Notes: generated from the letters alone by a model not told the origin. Shown: positions 37,250 through 48,418, counted from the stretch's first letter. The stretch is DNA of 64,000 nucleotides from Fructilactobacillus hinvesii (GCF_024029435.1 NZ_CP097118.1:1302001-1366000), one strand, 5' to 3'. Program-made: numbers and translations.

Positions 37250-39616
37250 TTATCTTTGAATGTTTTGCCGGATTTCGGCCTTCATGAAGAGCCGGGTGAC
37301 ATCGTAATCAATGTCTGCAACCATTTCTTCAAACATTCGGAATCCTTCCCGTTGGTATTCTACCAGCGGATTCAACTGACCGTAACCCCGCAGCCCAATT
37401 GATTCTCGTAATTGGTCCATGGCGTCAATGTGATTGGTCCAGTGGTCATCAACCACCCGCAGAATTACAACCTTTTCAAATTCCAAGAACTGACTTGGGT
37501 CTGGGAACTGGTTGGCCTTTTGGTCGTAGGCTTTTTCCGCTAATTGATAGAGGTAATCCTTAATTTGTTCAGCATTTTTCCCTTGTAAATCGTCAATCCC
37601 AATTTCGTTTGGACTAACCAAAGAACTAATCGCAAAGTCCAAAATGGTATCTAAGTTCCAGTCCTTTTGGTCTCCCTGAGTATGCAGGGACACGATCCGA
37701 TCAATGGTCCGTTTTACCATCGGCATAATGACCCACTTCAACGACTTGTCTTCTTCAATGACCCGGTTTCGTTCACCGTAAATCACATCCCGTTGTTCCG
37801 ACATGACGTTATCGTACTTCAACACGTTTTTCCGTGAGTCGTAGTTATTCCCTTCAACCCGCTTTTGGGCAGATTCAACTTGGCGCGTAATCATCCGACT
37901 CCGAATTACCGCATCGTCGTCTTCCACTTTTAAAGTATTTAAAACGTTTTTAATTCGTTCTGACCCAAAGCGCCGCATCAGGTCATCCTCTAGAGATAAG
38001 TAGAATTGTGAGTAACCAGGGTCTCCTTGCCGGCCAGCCCGGCCCCGGAGTTGGTTATCAATCCGCCGAGATTCGTGCCGTTCCGTACCAATCACGGCTA
38101 AACCACCCACGCCAACGACGCCAGGTCCTAATTTAATATCGGTTCCCCGACCAGCCATATTAGTGGCAATGGTCACAGCCCCTTTTTGCCCAGCGTTAGC
38201 CACGATGTCTGCTTCCTTAGCATGATTCTTGGCGTTCAACACCACGTGGGGTACGTGTTCTTGATCCAATCGTTGTGACAGGTATTCAGAAGTTTCCACA
38301 GCCACCGTACCCAATAGGATTGGTTGACCCCGTTTATGCAACGCCTTAACCTTATCAATTACGGCATCAAACTTGGACTGTAAGGTTGGGTAAAGAACGT
38401 CTGGTTCATCGATCCGTACCACAGGCTTGTTGGTTGGAATGGCCACCACGTTCATGTTATAAATCTCACGGAACTCTTCTTGTTCCGTTTTCGCAGTTCC
38501 CGTCATCCCAGCTAGCTTACTGTAACGCCGAAAGAGGTTCTGGTAGGTAATGTTAGCCATCGTCTTGCTTTCTTCCTGGATGGTAACCCCTTCCTTTGCT
38601 TCGAGCGCTTGGTGCAAACCATCAGAGAAACGCCGGCCTTCCATGATTCGTCCGGTAAAGGAATCCACGATTAAGACCTCATCGTCCTTTACCACGTAGT
38701 CCTTGTCTCGTTCCATCACATAGTTCGCCCGTAAAGCTTGGTCAATGTGGTGGGTTAAGGCCGTATTATCGGGATCATAAATGTTTTTCAGGTTAAAGAA
38801 TTTGTCGGCCTTCTTGATCCCCTGTTCCGTTAGCGAAACGGTCTTCGTTTCGAGGTCAACCTTAAAGTCATCCTCGGCAGTTAGAGTCTTTGCAAACTGG
38901 TCGGCTTGGCGATACAACTCGTTGGCTCCCTGAGCTTGTCCCGAAATAATCAATGGCGTCCGGGCCTCATCAATTAGAATGGAATCCACTTCGTCGACAA
39001 GGGCAAAGTTTAACGGCCGTTGGACTCGATCTTCCTTATAAACCACCATGTTATCTCGCAGGTAGTCAAATCCAATTTCACTGTTCGTGGAGTAAGTAAT
39101 GTCGGCGTTATAAGCGGCCCGTTTTTCTTCTGGATTCTTTTCGGCGGTGTTAACTCCCACCGTCAAACCGAGCCAGTTGTATAGCTCTCCCATTTGTTCC
39201 GCATCACGAGCAGACAGATATTCGTTCACAGTTACCACGTGTACTCCCTTACCAGAAATGGCATTAAGGTACACAGGCATTGTGGCTGTCAGGGTTTTCC
39301 CTTCCCCGGTCTTCATCTCGGCAATGTTTCCTTCGTGTAAAACAATCCCACCCATGATTTGCACCCGAAACGGTGTCATTCCAAGTACCCGCCGTGCGCC
39401 CTCGCGAACAACGGCAAAGGCTTCGGGAAGTAAGTCATCCAAACTTTCTCCGTCTTGATAGCGTTTTTGTAATTCGGGCGTTTTCGCCTGTAGATCGGTA
39501 TCGCTAAGTTTACGATATTCTTCAGAATAAGAACTAACCTGATCGGCAATTTTACCGAGCTGTTTAATTCGGCGTTTATCGCTTTCCACCCATTTTTTTA
39601 ATACGTTTGTTGGCAT
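37250..39616 (-). CDS. secA: Preprotein translocase ATPase SecA
   Basis: Motor that pushes preproteins through SecYEG. The 788 residues include Walker [15 protein letters not shown] (about 101-114) and the DEAD-like [15 protein letters not shown] (about 206). The preprotein cross-linking domain (about 225-370), helicase domain 2 (GRGTDIKLG, about 490) and helical scaffold/wing domains are present. It ends [12 protein letters not shown] and lacks the C-terminal Cys-rich zinc motif. Such short SecA proteins are common in lactobacilli. hpf lies upstream. Confidence 0.98.
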   Translation of the reverse strand: MPTNVLKKWVESDKRRIKQLGKIADQVSSYSEEYRKLSDTDLQAKTPELQKRYQDGESLDDLLPEAFAVVREGARRVLGMTPFRVQIMGGIVLHEGNIAEMKTGEGKTLTATMPVYLNAISGKGVHVVTVNEYLSARDAEQMGELYNWLGLTVGVNTAEKNPEEKRAAYNADITYSTNSEIGFDYLRDNMVVYKEDRVQRPLNFALVDEVDSILIDEARTPLIISGQAQGANELYRQADQFAKTLTAEDDFKVDLETKTVSLTEQGIKKADKFFNLKNIYDPDNTALTHHIDQALRANYVMERDKDYVVKDDEVLIVDSFTGRIMEGRRFSDGLHQALEAKEGVTIQEESKTMANITYQNLFRRYSKLAGMTGTAKTEQEEFREIYNMNVVAIPTNKPVVRIDEPDVLYPTLQSKFDAVIDKVKALHKRGQPILLGTVAVETSEYLSQRLDQEHVPHVVLNAKNHAKEADIVANAGQKGAVTIATNMAGRGTDIKLGPGVVGVGGLAVIGTERHESRRIDNQLRGRAGRQGDPGYSQFYLSLEDDLMRRFGSERIKNVLNTLKVEDDDAVIRSRMITRQVESAQKRVEGNNYDSRKNVLKYDNVMSEQRDVIYGERNRVIEEDKSLKWVIMPMVKRTIDRIVSLHTQGDQKDWNLDTILDFAISSLVSPNEIGIDDLQGKNAEQIKDYLYQLAEKAYDQKANQFPDPSQFLEFEKVVILRVVDDHWTNHIDAMDQLRESIGLRGYGQLNPLVEYQREGFRMFEEMVADIDYDVTRLFMKAEIRQNIQR

Positions 39617-39677
39617 GCTCTCAATCTCCTTGATGTTTCAGAATCGTGTACTGGTTATTACTAGTTAGATACCTTTC

Positions 39678-39686
39678 ATTTTACCA
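39678..39686 (-). promoter_or_regulatory. Possible secA promoter (extended -10)
   Basis: TGGTAAAAT with TAAAAT at 39678-39683, about 60 bases before secA; no convincing -35. Confidence 0.4.
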
Positions 39687-39734
39687 TTTTGTTTCCTTAA
39701 TTAAAAATCTGTCTCCTTTGTGTAAGAACAGGAA

Positions 39735-39762
39735 AGCTCTCAAAAACTAGTTTTTGAGAGCT
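39735..39762. terminator. 28-base perfect palindrome after hpf
   Basis: Arms AGCTCTCAAAAACT and AGTTTTTGAGAGCT are fully complementary. The following tract on the minus strand (TTCCTGTTCTT) is only moderately T-rich, so it is probably the hpf terminator but less efficient than its neighbours. Confidence 0.65.
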
Positions 39763-39787
39763 CTAACTTAGCACAATAATCAAACCA

Positions 39788-40321
39788 TTAACTTTCCGTC
39801 GTAATTTGTCCATAATGACCATCATTCCGTCGGTAAATAATATTAATGGTTTCGTTATTAATGTCTTTATAGATGTAAAAATCGTGATTGAGTAAATTCA
39901 TTTGTAAAATAGCGGTTTCAGAATCCATCTGCTTTAACGGAATCCGCTTCTTACGCACCACGTCCAGCATAACCGCTGGGCTCGCTTTCTCTTGAAAGAG
40001 CTTCGGATGGCCACTTTGTTCGGCATGTTCATTCACGTTCTCACGATAGCGGTGAATCTGACTCATGATTTGTTCCACCGCGTTTTTCACGCTAGTATCC
40101 AGCAGATTGGTCGTGGCTTCACCGCGCAGTAAGAGGAAAGGAAAAATAATCGTAATTTCCGCTTTAATCAACTGGTTAGGATAACTAACTAGGTTAACGT
40201 GAGCGACGGCTGAAACCCCATCCGCGAGCTCTGTATTAATTTGGTCAATTTGGTCACCAATGGTCTGACGAACCTGGTCCGTGACGTCAACGTCGTCACC
40301 CCGCACGTTAAAAGTTAGCAT
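39788..40321 (-). CDS. hpf: Long-form ribosome hibernation promoting factor
   Basis: Dimerises inactive 70S ribosomes into 100S particles in stationary phase. The 177 residues have the N-terminal HPF/YfiA domain (1-100) and the C-terminal dimerisation domain (about 120-175, with KRIPLKQMDSETAILQMNLLNHDFYIY; landmarks LKQMDSETA and LLNHDFYIY), so it is the long form. Monocistronic, with a TTGTTA-17-TATAAT promoter (40371-40399). Confidence 0.96.
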   Translation of the reverse strand: MLTFNVRGDDVDVTDQVRQTIGDQIDQINTELADGVSAVAHVNLVSYPNQLIKAEITIIFPFLLLRGEATTNLLDTSVKNAVEQIMSQIHRYRENVNEHAEQSGHPKLFQEKASPAVMLDVVRKKRIPLKQMDSETAILQMNLLNHDFYIYKDINNETINIIYRRNDGHYGQITTES

Positions 40322-40370
40322 GATGTAAATCTCCTTTACGAATTCCTGCAGGTAAAACCCTACTACTTTA

Positions 40371-40399
40371 ATTATAGTGAATTTAACCTAAAATAACAA
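40371..40399 (-). promoter_or_regulatory. hpf promoter
   Basis: -35 TTGTTA (40394-40399), 17-base spacer, -10 TATAAT (40371-40376). Confidence 0.7.
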
Positions 40400-40403
40400 T
40401 TAA

Positions 40404-41084
40404 TTACCGAGCCAGTGTAACGCTTCGCACCGTTTGTACTCCATTACTGAGTAACAATCGTTGTGCTTCGTGGAGCGTTTGTCCGGTTGTATAGACATCA
40501 TCCACCAAACAAACGTGGGATCCTTGAAGTTGGTCTAAAACCTGCTCGTTCAGCGTAAATGGTTCCCGGGTTTGCAACCGTTGTGCCCGCGTTTGCTGAT
40601 GTTGACTAATCGCTCGAGGTCTTGCTACTAATGCTGCCACCCACACTACTTCCGTCAGCCAGCCTTCTACTTGGTTAAACTTTCGTTGCTTTCGTTGCGT
40701 GGCCGTTATCGGGATAGGAATGATCAACTCCTGCTTGTGCTGCAGGCACCGTTCTAGTCGCTGCTTGACTAACCACCGAAGCACATAATCTCCCTGAAAT
40801 TTATACCGCTCAAGATAACTTTGCATGATTCCATGGTACGGGTACACGGCTTGATTAACGAGGGGAACGCCACTCCGCTTTTTCCATTCCTGACAATCAC
40901 GGCAGGGAACCGATTCGGCTTGAAACCGGCCACATTGAGGACACTGGCTGCCAACGGGTGGAATGAACAATTCCTGACAGCGCCGGCAAAGTCGCGGGGG
41001 AGTATATTCTCGTCCGCTTAATAAGAACGTTAGGGATAAATTGGGGCGTAACGGATTAGCACACCACAAACACAGCTCAGACAT
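40404..41084 (-). CDS. comFC: ComF-family phosphoribosyltransferase-like competence protein
   Basis: A 226-residue partner of ComFA needed for uptake of transforming DNA in naturally competent Firmicutes. The N-terminal zinc finger has four or more Cys in CLWC, CRRC, CPQC and CRDC (residues 5-65). The C-terminal phosphoribosyltransferase fold has the PRPP loop VCLVDDVYTTGQTL (about 193). Its start overlaps the comFA stop by eight bases. Intact late competence genes do not prove that the organism is transformable. Confidence 0.93.
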   Translation of the reverse strand: MSELCLWCANPLRPNLSLTFLLSGREYTPPRLCRRCQELFIPPVGSQCPQCGRFQAESVPCRDCQEWKKRSGVPLVNQAVYPYHGIMQSYLERYKFQGDYVLRWLVKQRLERCLQHKQELIIPIPITATQRKQRKFNQVEGWLTEVVWVAALVARPRAISQHQQTRAQRLQTREPFTLNEQVLDQLQGSHVCLVDDVYTTGQTLHEAQRLLLSNGVQTVRSVTLAR

Positions 41085-42396
41085 CGGTTGCTCCCCGTCG
41101 ATTCATGTGAGCAATTTGTTGGCGTGCTTTACGAACGTTTTTCGTATAACCACTGACAATACAATCAACGTGACCGGTAGGACAAGTTGCCTTGCGTCCG
41201 ACTCGTCCAGCCATTTGGACTAAAGAGGCCACAGAGAACACCCGATCATCTCCTCCCAAAATAATCACGTCAATCCCAGGAAAAGTCACTCCTCGTTCTA
41301 AAATTGTGGTGGTCACTAAAAAAAGCACCGTCCGCTGACGCATCTGCTCCACCTTCCTAATTCGTTCAGAATCGCCGGCATGAACCGTTTCCCAGCGACA
41401 CGCTGCTCGAAAATGCCGCTGTAAATACCGATCCACCACCGCCAGATCCCGAATGCGCGGAACAAACAGTAAAAAGGGTTGCTGGTTGTGGATTTTAATC
41501 CATAACAACCGGCGTAATCGTCGCGGAAGTTGCCCGCGTTCCAATTGCTGGCGCCAGCGAAATGCAATTCGCCACTGAATTTGGGGAAGCGGATGCCCGT
41601 GAAACCGCCGGGGCAGGTAAGCGATCCGTCCGCGATACTCCCGTTGCAATCGTACGCTCGGAGTCGCTGTCATTAACAACCAGGCCCCGTGCGGTTTTAA
41701 CGCCCGCTGAGCAGCCTGCTCTAGCATTGGATTATCCGCATACGGAAACGCATCGACCTCATCTAGAATTAAAACATCAAATGCCGCTTGGAAGCGAAGC
41801 AGTTGGTGAGTCGTACAGATTGTTAGTTGCCGGTATCCGTAGCCCGTATCACTATGACCATGCAGGAGTGCGATTGGAACCGTGGGGAACACAGCTTGAT
41901 AGCGAGGATAGAGTTCACCACAAACATCCACACGTGGTGCTGCAATTGCAACCCGCAGGCCGTGATTTAATGCCCAAGCAACCCCTGGAAAAGAAATTTC
42001 CGTCTTGCCTGCTCCCGTCACGGCCCATAGTAACAAGTGTTCCTGGTTCTGAAATGCTCGTTGGACCTGATTGGCACAGCTCTGTTGTTGCGGGGTTAAA
42101 TGTCCCGACCACTGCAAGGAATCCTCCACCGGGATAAAGGCATTCGGCTCGGACAGGCTCACGAGCTGGAGTCCCGTGTCTAACCGCCCTAAGTTCAAAC
42201 ACGCCCGACAATAATAATCCCCACTGGGGAGTCTTTGCTGCTCCTTTTCACAATCAGTTTGGCATCGGTTACAATGAAGGGAGACCTTTTGAATTTCTAC
42301 CGCCGGACTAGTCTGAATTGGGGTGGGCAGTTCAAGTGCTCTAACCGTTGACGGTGCTAGTGGAACTAACCGCCCCCAAAAACTTTGTTCATTCAT
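41077..42396 (-). CDS. comFA: DNA helicase ComFA (competence)
   Basis: Membrane-associated superfamily 2 DNA translocase thought to pull single-stranded DNA through the ComEC pore. The 439 residues have an N-terminal four-Cys zinc finger (CNRCQTDC and CRAC, about 40-67), Walker A AVTGAGKTEISF (about 124) and Walker B/DEAD-like LILDEVDAFPY (about 209). The C-terminal motif is VQMAGRVGRK (about 398). The ATG at 42396 follows GAGGTG; a start 14 codons earlier would run into the divergent yigZ region. comFC follows. Confidence 0.94.
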   Translation of the reverse strand: MNEQSFWGRLVPLAPSTVRALELPTPIQTSPAVEIQKVSLHCNRCQTDCEKEQQRLPSGDYYCRACLNLGRLDTGLQLVSLSEPNAFIPVEDSLQWSGHLTPQQQSCANQVQRAFQNQEHLLLWAVTGAGKTEISFPGVAWALNHGLRVAIAAPRVDVCGELYPRYQAVFPTVPIALLHGHSDTGYGYRQLTICTTHQLLRFQAAFDVLILDEVDAFPYADNPMLEQAAQRALKPHGAWLLMTATPSVRLQREYRGRIAYLPRRFHGHPLPQIQWRIAFRWRQQLERGQLPRRLRRLLWIKIHNQQPFLLFVPRIRDLAVVDRYLQRHFRAACRWETVHAGDSERIRKVEQMRQRTVLFLVTTTILERGVTFPGIDVIILGGDDRVFSVASLVQMAGRVGRKATCPTGHVDCIVSGYTKNVRKARQQIAHMNRRGATDV

Positions 42397-42436
42397 TTGC
42401 TTCACCTCTAACCTAAGATACGGAAAGGATTTCATC

Positions 42437-43084
42437 ATGGATCAACCCTTTTTAACGATTGCGCACGCTGGCAATCATGAAATCGACATCAAAAAATCAA
42501 AATTCATTGCTAACGTAGCCCGCATTCAAAGTGAGGATGGCGCTAATAACTTCATCCAACAAATCCAAACCGAGCACAAGAAAGCCACCCACAACTGCTT
42601 TGCCTACGTCTGTGGCGAAACTGATCAGATTCAACGCGAAAGCGATAATGGAGAACCGAGTGGAACTGCCGGAGTACCCATTTTGGAAGTAATCAAAAAA
42701 AATCAACTTCATAACGTGGCCATTGTCGTGACCCGTTACTTTGGTGGCATCAAACTTGGGGCGGGCGGTTTAATTCGGGCTTACAGTGGGTCTGCTGCTC
42801 AGGTCATTACCACCGTTGGTATCGTAGAGCGGGTCACTCACGAAGGCCTCCAAATCACAGTTGACTACAAAAACTACGACCAGTTGAATTACTTTCTCAC
42901 TACCCACGACTTCGTCATTCAAAACGTTGACTACCAAGCTAGTGTCACCGTCACGACCTCAGTAGCAGTTGAGCACCTAGAAGAACTGCAAACTGACCTC
43001 CAAAATTTGCTGGCGGGAAATGTAACCATTAAGCTCATGGGAAAGCAGTTTGTCGAGGTTCCTGTCCCTAATTCCGGGGAATGA
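42437..43084 (+). CDS. yigZ: YigZ/IMPACT-family protein
   Basis: A 215-residue protein of the UPF0029 (IMPACT N-terminal) plus DUF1949 family. The conserved core shows KKSKFIANVARI (about 18), the ATHNCFAY segment and EPSGTAG (about 75). VVTRYFGGIKLGAGGLIRAYS (about 100; landmarks TRYFGGIKLG and LIRAYS) completes it. The molecular role is unresolved; eukaryotic IMPACT regulates translation through GCN2. Its ATG at 42437 has AAAGGA upstream. It is divergent from comFA, with only 40 bases between. Confidence 0.92.
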   Translation: MDQPFLTIAHAGNHEIDIKKSKFIANVARIQSEDGANNFIQQIQTEHKKATHNCFAYVCGETDQIQRESDNGEPSGTAGVPILEVIKKNQLHNVAIVVTRYFGGIKLGAGGLIRAYSGSAAQVITTVGIVERVTHEGLQITVDYKNYDQLNYFLTTHDFVIQNVDYQASVTVTTSVAVEHLEELQTDLQNLLAGNVTIKLMGKQFVEVPVPNSGE

Positions 43085-43112
43085 TTGCGTTTACATTAAG
43101 CTCTGTTATAAT
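43085..43112 (+). promoter_or_regulatory. lrgAB promoter
   Basis: -35 TTGCGT (43085-43090), 16-base spacer, extended -10 TGTTATAAT (TATAAT 43107-43112), starting at the yigZ stop codon. Confidence 0.65.
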
Positions 43113-43154
43113 AAAAGTAGTGAAATATATCACAATTTTGAAAGGAGCTTTTTT

Positions 43155-43565
43155 ATGTCATCCAAAAATTCATCTAATGCGCCAGCAGCGGCCCCCATCA
43201 TGGTTCAGATGGGGATCTACGCGGTTGTGCTCTTTGTTTCTTACATAATTTCCGCCCTCTTCCCCAAGAACTTCCCGGTTCCAGCGCCAGTGGTCGGTTT
43301 AATTATTCTGTACTTGCTGTTAACCTTTCACATCATTAAACCCCTGCACGTGGAAAAAGTGGGAAACTTTTTAATTAGCATCCTAGCGTTCCTTTTTGTT
43401 CCATCGGGGATTCAACTCGCTGCCGATTTAGACATCATGAAGCACTCTGGACTCCAAATGGTCATCATGATTTTAATTTCTACGGTCGTCATGTTGGTAT
43501 CAGTGGCCCTCGTTGCCACAGCGTTAATTTGGCTCCGGAAACTTTTATTTTCGGGAAAGGAGTAA
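43155..43565 (+). CDS. lrgA: CidA/LrgA-family holin-like protein
   Basis: A 136-residue membrane protein with four helices (about 18-38, 42-60, 70-90 and 100-125). It carries the family segment FPKNFPVPAPVVGLIILYLLL (landmarks PVPAPVVG and LIILYLLL). In staphylococci LrgAB restrains murein hydrolase activity and cell lysis; later work ties the pair to pyruvate and other small-acid transport. A good AAAGGAG site precedes the ATG. lrgB follows six bases after the stop. Confidence 0.9.
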   Translation: MSSKNSSNAPAAAPIMVQMGIYAVVLFVSYIISALFPKNFPVPAPVVGLIILYLLLTFHIIKPLHVEKVGNFLISILAFLFVPSGIQLAADLDIMKHSGLQMVIMILISTVVMLVSVALVATALIWLRKLLFSGKE

Positions 43566-43571
43566 CCACAA

Positions 43572-44309
43572 ATGCAAGCAGAATTACTAAAATTTTTGGG
43601 GACTCCCATGTTTGGAATCGCCCTGTCGCTCGTTGTGTATTTGATTGGAACGTTCTTGTTTAAAAAAACCAAGGGCTTCTTCCTCTTTCAACCGCTGTTT
43701 GTCAGCATGGTGCTCGGGATCTTTATTCTCTGGATGATCGCCGCTGTCACCAAATTAGATGTGACTTGGGTTTACAAAAACCTTTACAAACCCGGTGGCG
43801 ACATCATCTTCTGGTTCTTATACCCAGCCACGATTGCCTTTGCCCTGCCCCTATTCAAGCGCAATGACATCGTTAAGAAATACTGGTTAGAAATCATCCT
43901 GTCGTTAATCATCGGCTTGACCATTTCGGTTGTCATCATGTACTTTGTTTCGAAGTTATTGGGATTAAACAACGCTGGAATCGCTTCGATGTTACCCCAA
44001 GCTGCTACTACCGCCGTGGCCATGCCCATTGCCGCTGGAATCCATGGAATTCCGGCCATCACCGCCATGGCCTGCATCCTCAACGCCGTTATCATTTACG
44101 CAATTGGGGACTGGCTCATTAAAATCTTCCACCTCAAGAACCCCATTGGGGTGGGATTAGGCTTGGGAACGGCTGGTCACACCCTTGGTTCTGCCAAGGC
44201 CTTAGAACTAGGGGAAGTTCAAGGTTCAATGGCAGCCATCTCCGTTGTCATCATTTCGATTGTGGTCGACGTGGTGGTGCCTCTCTTTGCAAACCTAGTT
44301 CATATTTAA
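43572..44309 (+). CDS. lrgB: LrgB-family protein
   Basis: A 245-residue multipass membrane protein (about seven helices), partner of LrgA. Landmarks are SMLPQAATTAVAMPIAAGIHGIPAITA (about 140; key blocks PQAATTAVAMPIA and GGIPA-like HGIPAITA) and the C-terminal GVGLGLGTAGHTLGSAKALELGEVQG (landmarks TAGHTLGSAKA), typical of LrgB/CidB. Co-transcribed with lrgA and followed by a strong bidirectional terminator. Confidence 0.93.
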   Translation: MQAELLKFLGTPMFGIALSLVVYLIGTFLFKKTKGFFLFQPLFVSMVLGIFILWMIAAVTKLDVTWVYKNLYKPGGDIIFWFLYPATIAFALPLFKRNDIVKKYWLEIILSLIIGLTISVVIMYFVSKLLGLNNAGIASMLPQAATTAVAMPIAAGIHGIPAITAMACILNAVIIYAIGDWLIKIFHLKNPIGVGLGLGTAGHTLGSAKALELGEVQGSMAAISVVIISIVVDVVVPLFANLVHI

Positions 44310-44322
44310 TTCAACTACGTCA

Positions 44323-44357
44323 CAAAAAAAGAGTTCGGAAAATTCCGAACTCTTTTT
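44323..44357. terminator. Bidirectional terminator between lrgB and kimA
   Basis: Stem AAAAAAAGAGTTCGGAA/TTCCGAACTCTTTTT around AA, with converging genes on both sides. Confidence 0.85.
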
Positions 44358-44375
44358 GCTTTGGCTAAATCAGCC

Positions 44376-46214
44376 TTAGTTACTTAAATGATAATTATAG
44401 GTTGAAACAATGATGTTTTGCCGTGAATTGAGGGCGGCCCGTAACCGAAGTCCCGTTTGGTTGTGTAGCACTTGTTGCCAGTGTTTGCGTGGGACAAACT
44501 GCGGAACCAGAACGGTGGTTGAGTAGTTAATCTCATCGTCCTTTCGTGCGATTACATCACAGAAACGGAGAACTGGATCGTTCAAGGACCGGTACGAGGT
44601 GTGAATGTTAACGAACCGAATTTCTGGATATTCACTCTTGAACTGACTCTCAATCTTATTTTCCTTGTCTGGATCAGACGCAAAAGAAACGTGCACCGCC
44701 ACGACTTGGTCGGCAATCGAGTTTGCATAACTAATCGCCTGCCGGGTCACTTGCGTTACGTTCCCCACCAGCACAATGACCGTAGACCCACTGTATTCAC
44801 GAATCTTCACAGACTCCGTCTTGTTGTGAATCCGCAATTGCCGAGCCACTTGTTGGTAGTGATTGTGGACCCGGTAGAACAGGTACAAAATCAACGGCAT
44901 GATAATCAAGTACGGCCAAACTTCTTGGAAGTGTAGCGCAAACAAGAAGAGCACCAGCATGACCGAAATTCCAGCTCCCACCAGGTTAATAAACATTTTC
45001 CCGGGCCAGAAGCCTTCCTTATGATGCAACCAGTGCAAAATCATTCCTGATTGTGACAAGGTGAAGGGAACAAACACTCCGACCGCATACAGCGGAATCA
45101 GGAGGTTGGTCTTTCCGTTAAAGATCCAAATTAAGACCACGGCTCCAATCGCCAAGGAAATAATCCCGTTGGAATAACCCAACCGATCTCCCTTATCAAG
45201 ATAAGCGTGGGGCAGGTATTTATCCTTTGCCATGTTGTAAGCCAAGATTGGAAAAGCAGAGAATCCCGTGTTTGCAGCTACGGCCAAGATCAAAGCAGTT
45301 GATAACTGTAACATGTAGTAGAAGAATCCGTGACCAAAAACACCGGTCCCGATTTGGGACAATACCGTATCCTTCGCACTCGGGATAATCCCCATGTAAT
45401 AACTTAAGAACGTGATTGAACCAAAGAAGATGGCCAAGATAATCGCCATTAATGCCAAGGTATTTGAGGCATTCTTCCGATTCGGTTGCTTAAAATTTGG
45501 TACCGCATTACTAATCGCTTCCACTCCGGTCAACGAAGCAGACCCAGCTGAAAAGGCTTTAAAGAACATTAACAGAGTCATGCCTTTAACGGAGGCCGTG
45601 ATCGGTGCTGCAGCATGATAAGTAATCTTTCCAGTCAGGATATTATAACCACCAAAGATTACCATCAAAATGATCATCAGGATGAAGAAGTAAACCGGCA
45701 ACACTAGGAAGGACGCGGAATCCCGCATCCCCCGGAGGTTTAACACCATGATGAATAACACGATTAGAATCGCAATTGGTACCTGATAGTGATACAGGCT
45801 CGGAATCGCCGAGGTAATGGCTTCGGTTCCAGACGTCGTGGACACCGCCACGGTTAACATATAGTCAACCAGTAACGAGCCCCCGGCTACTAGCCCAGCG
45901 CCTTCTCCCCAGTTGGTTCGCGCTACTACGTAGGCTCCTCCTCCAGAAGGGTACGCATAAATAATTTGCCGGTAGGACAAGGTAATGGCAGCCAGCAGGA
46001 TTAATACCAGCAACGCAACCCACATTTGGTACATGAGGGCGGCGGTGGATAAGGTAATCAAGACTGCCGTAATCTGTTCCGTTCCGTATGCCACTGAAGA
46101 TAACGCATCTGATGATAACAGGGCTAATCCCTTAAAAATCGTAAGGGACTGCCCTGATTCATCAGTACTTTTCAGCGGTCGGCCAATAATTAAACGTTTT
46201 AAATATCGCCACAT
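44376..46214 (-). CDS. kimA: KimA-type (YdaO) potassium importer, APC family
   Basis: A 612-residue proton-coupled transporter closely resembling Bacillus KimA, a high-affinity K+ importer. About 12 membrane helices span residues 25-460. A cytoplasmic C-terminal domain (about 465-612) follows. Landmarks shared with KimA as I remember it are LLSSDALSSVAYGTEQI (about 31), LSYRQIIYAYPSGGGAYVV (about 80), GGSLLVDYMLTVAVS (about 110), SLTGVEAISNAVP (about 235) and LIPLYAVGVFVPFTLSQ. In Bacillus, c-di-AMP inhibits KimA and its ydaO riboswitch; the 48-base leader here is too short for that riboswitch. The substrate is inferred from the family. Confidence 0.88.
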   Translation of the reverse strand: MWRYLKRLIIGRPLKSTDESGQSLTIFKGLALLSSDALSSVAYGTEQITAVLITLSTAALMYQMWVALLVLILLAAITLSYRQIIYAYPSGGGAYVVARTNWGEGAGLVAGGSLLVDYMLTVAVSTTSGTEAITSAIPSLYHYQVPIAILIVLFIMVLNLRGMRDSASFLVLPVYFFILMIILMVIFGGYNILTGKITYHAAAPITASVKGMTLLMFFKAFSAGSASLTGVEAISNAVPNFKQPNRKNASNTLALMAIILAIFFGSITFLSYYMGIIPSAKDTVLSQIGTGVFGHGFFYYMLQLSTALILAVAANTGFSAFPILAYNMAKDKYLPHAYLDKGDRLGYSNGIISLAIGAVVLIWIFNGKTNLLIPLYAVGVFVPFTLSQSGMILHWLHHKEGFWPGKMFINLVGAGISVMLVLFLFALHFQEVWPYLIIMPLILYLFYRVHNHYQQVARQLRIHNKTESVKIREYSGSTVIVLVGNVTQVTRQAISYANSIADQVVAVHVSFASDPDKENKIESQFKSEYPEIRFVNIHTSYRSLNDPVLRFCDVIARKDDEINYSTTVLVPQFVPRKHWQQVLHNQTGLRLRAALNSRQNIIVSTYNYHLSN

Positions 46215-46268
46215 GAAACTGTACTCCTATATCTTGAATTTGCTAACTAGCATTTTTATACACCTGCT

Positions 46269-46297
46269 ACTATACTCCGACTGCCCGGTTCCGACAA
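46269..46297 (-). promoter_or_regulatory. kimA promoter
   Basis: -35 TTGTCG (46292-46297), 17-base spacer, -10 TATAGT (46269-46274). Start near 46262, so the leader is under 50 bases. Confidence 0.65.
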
Positions 46298-46301
46298 CAG
46301 C

Positions 46302-46336
46302 AAAAGGGAAGTTTACCGAAGTAAACTTCCCTTTTT
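46302..46336 (-). terminator. Intrinsic terminator after groEL
   Basis: 15-bp perfect stem AAAAGGGAAGTTTAC/GTAAACTTCCCTTTT closed by a stable TTCG tetraloop, followed by TTTTGC. Confidence 0.9.
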
Positions 46337-46352
46337 CGTGCTAAACATTAAA

Positions 46353-47984
<1,632 letters not shown>

Positions 47985-48039
47985 TCACCTCATATTAATT
48001 AATTGAAACTTACTAATTAATTTTGATTGTTAATTTGCT

Positions 48040-48324
48040 TTATTTAACGATTGCGAGGAGGTCACTTTCATGCATGACCAGGTATTCTTGATCCCCATCG
48101 TTAACCTTCGTCCCAGCGTACTTATCAAATACAACAACGTCGCCTTCGTTAACCACGGGAGCAACCTTTTCACCGTTATCAAGAATCCGGCCCGTTCCAA
48201 CCGCAACGACCTTTCCTTGGGTTGGCTTTTCCTTAGCGTTTTCTGCTAATACAATGCCACCGACCGTTTCTTCCGGTTGGTCTTGAACTTCAATAATGAC
48301 ACGATCTCCAATTGGTTGTAACAT
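48040..48324 (-). CDS. groES: Co-chaperonin GroES (Hsp10)
   Basis: Lid of the GroEL chamber. The 94 residues begin [13 protein letters not shown], contain the mobile loop [17 protein letters not shown] (landmark GGIVL, about 20) and end [10 protein letters not shown]. The ATG at 48324 follows GGAGG; an in-frame TTG five codons earlier is inside that site. First gene of the operon, under CIRCE control. Confidence 0.98.
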   Translation of the reverse strand: MLQPIGDRVIIEVQDQPEETVGGIVLAENAKEKPTQGKVVAVGTGRILDNGEKVAPVVNEGDVVVFDKYAGTKVNDGDQEYLVMHESDLLAIVK

Positions 48325-48351
48325 CTTAAATCCCTCCAATAAAGTAACGTT

Positions 48352-48378
48352 TTAGCACTCAAACTCTTCAAGTGCTAA
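48352..48378 (-). promoter_or_regulatory. CIRCE element (HrcA operator)
   Basis: TTAGCACTT-N9-GAGTGCTAA, one base from the perfect CIRCE TTAGCACTC-N9-GAGTGCTAA. It lies between the groESL -10 and the start codon. Confidence 0.95.
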
Positions 48379-48389
48379 TTACATTATTT

Positions 48390-48418
48390 AATATAAGCTC
48401 CCCCGCAGCAAAATGCAA
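48390..48418 (-). promoter_or_regulatory. groESL promoter
   Basis: -35 TTGCAT (48413-48418), 17-base spacer, -10 TATATT (48390-48395), directly upstream of CIRCE. Confidence 0.75.

Noticed and set aside
41562..42137. 191-codon open frame on the plus strand
   Set aside because: Antisense to the comFA core, with low-complexity translation and no homology features; comFA motifs on the other strand are intact.
42397..42436. ComX/SigX-type competence box upstream of comFA
   Set aside because: I looked for a TACGAATA-type box on both strands of the 40-base gap and the first part of yigZ; only a partial TACGGA resemblance is present.
46215..46300. ydaO c-di-AMP riboswitch upstream of kimA
   Set aside because: The leader is under 50 bases and none of the conserved helices is present.
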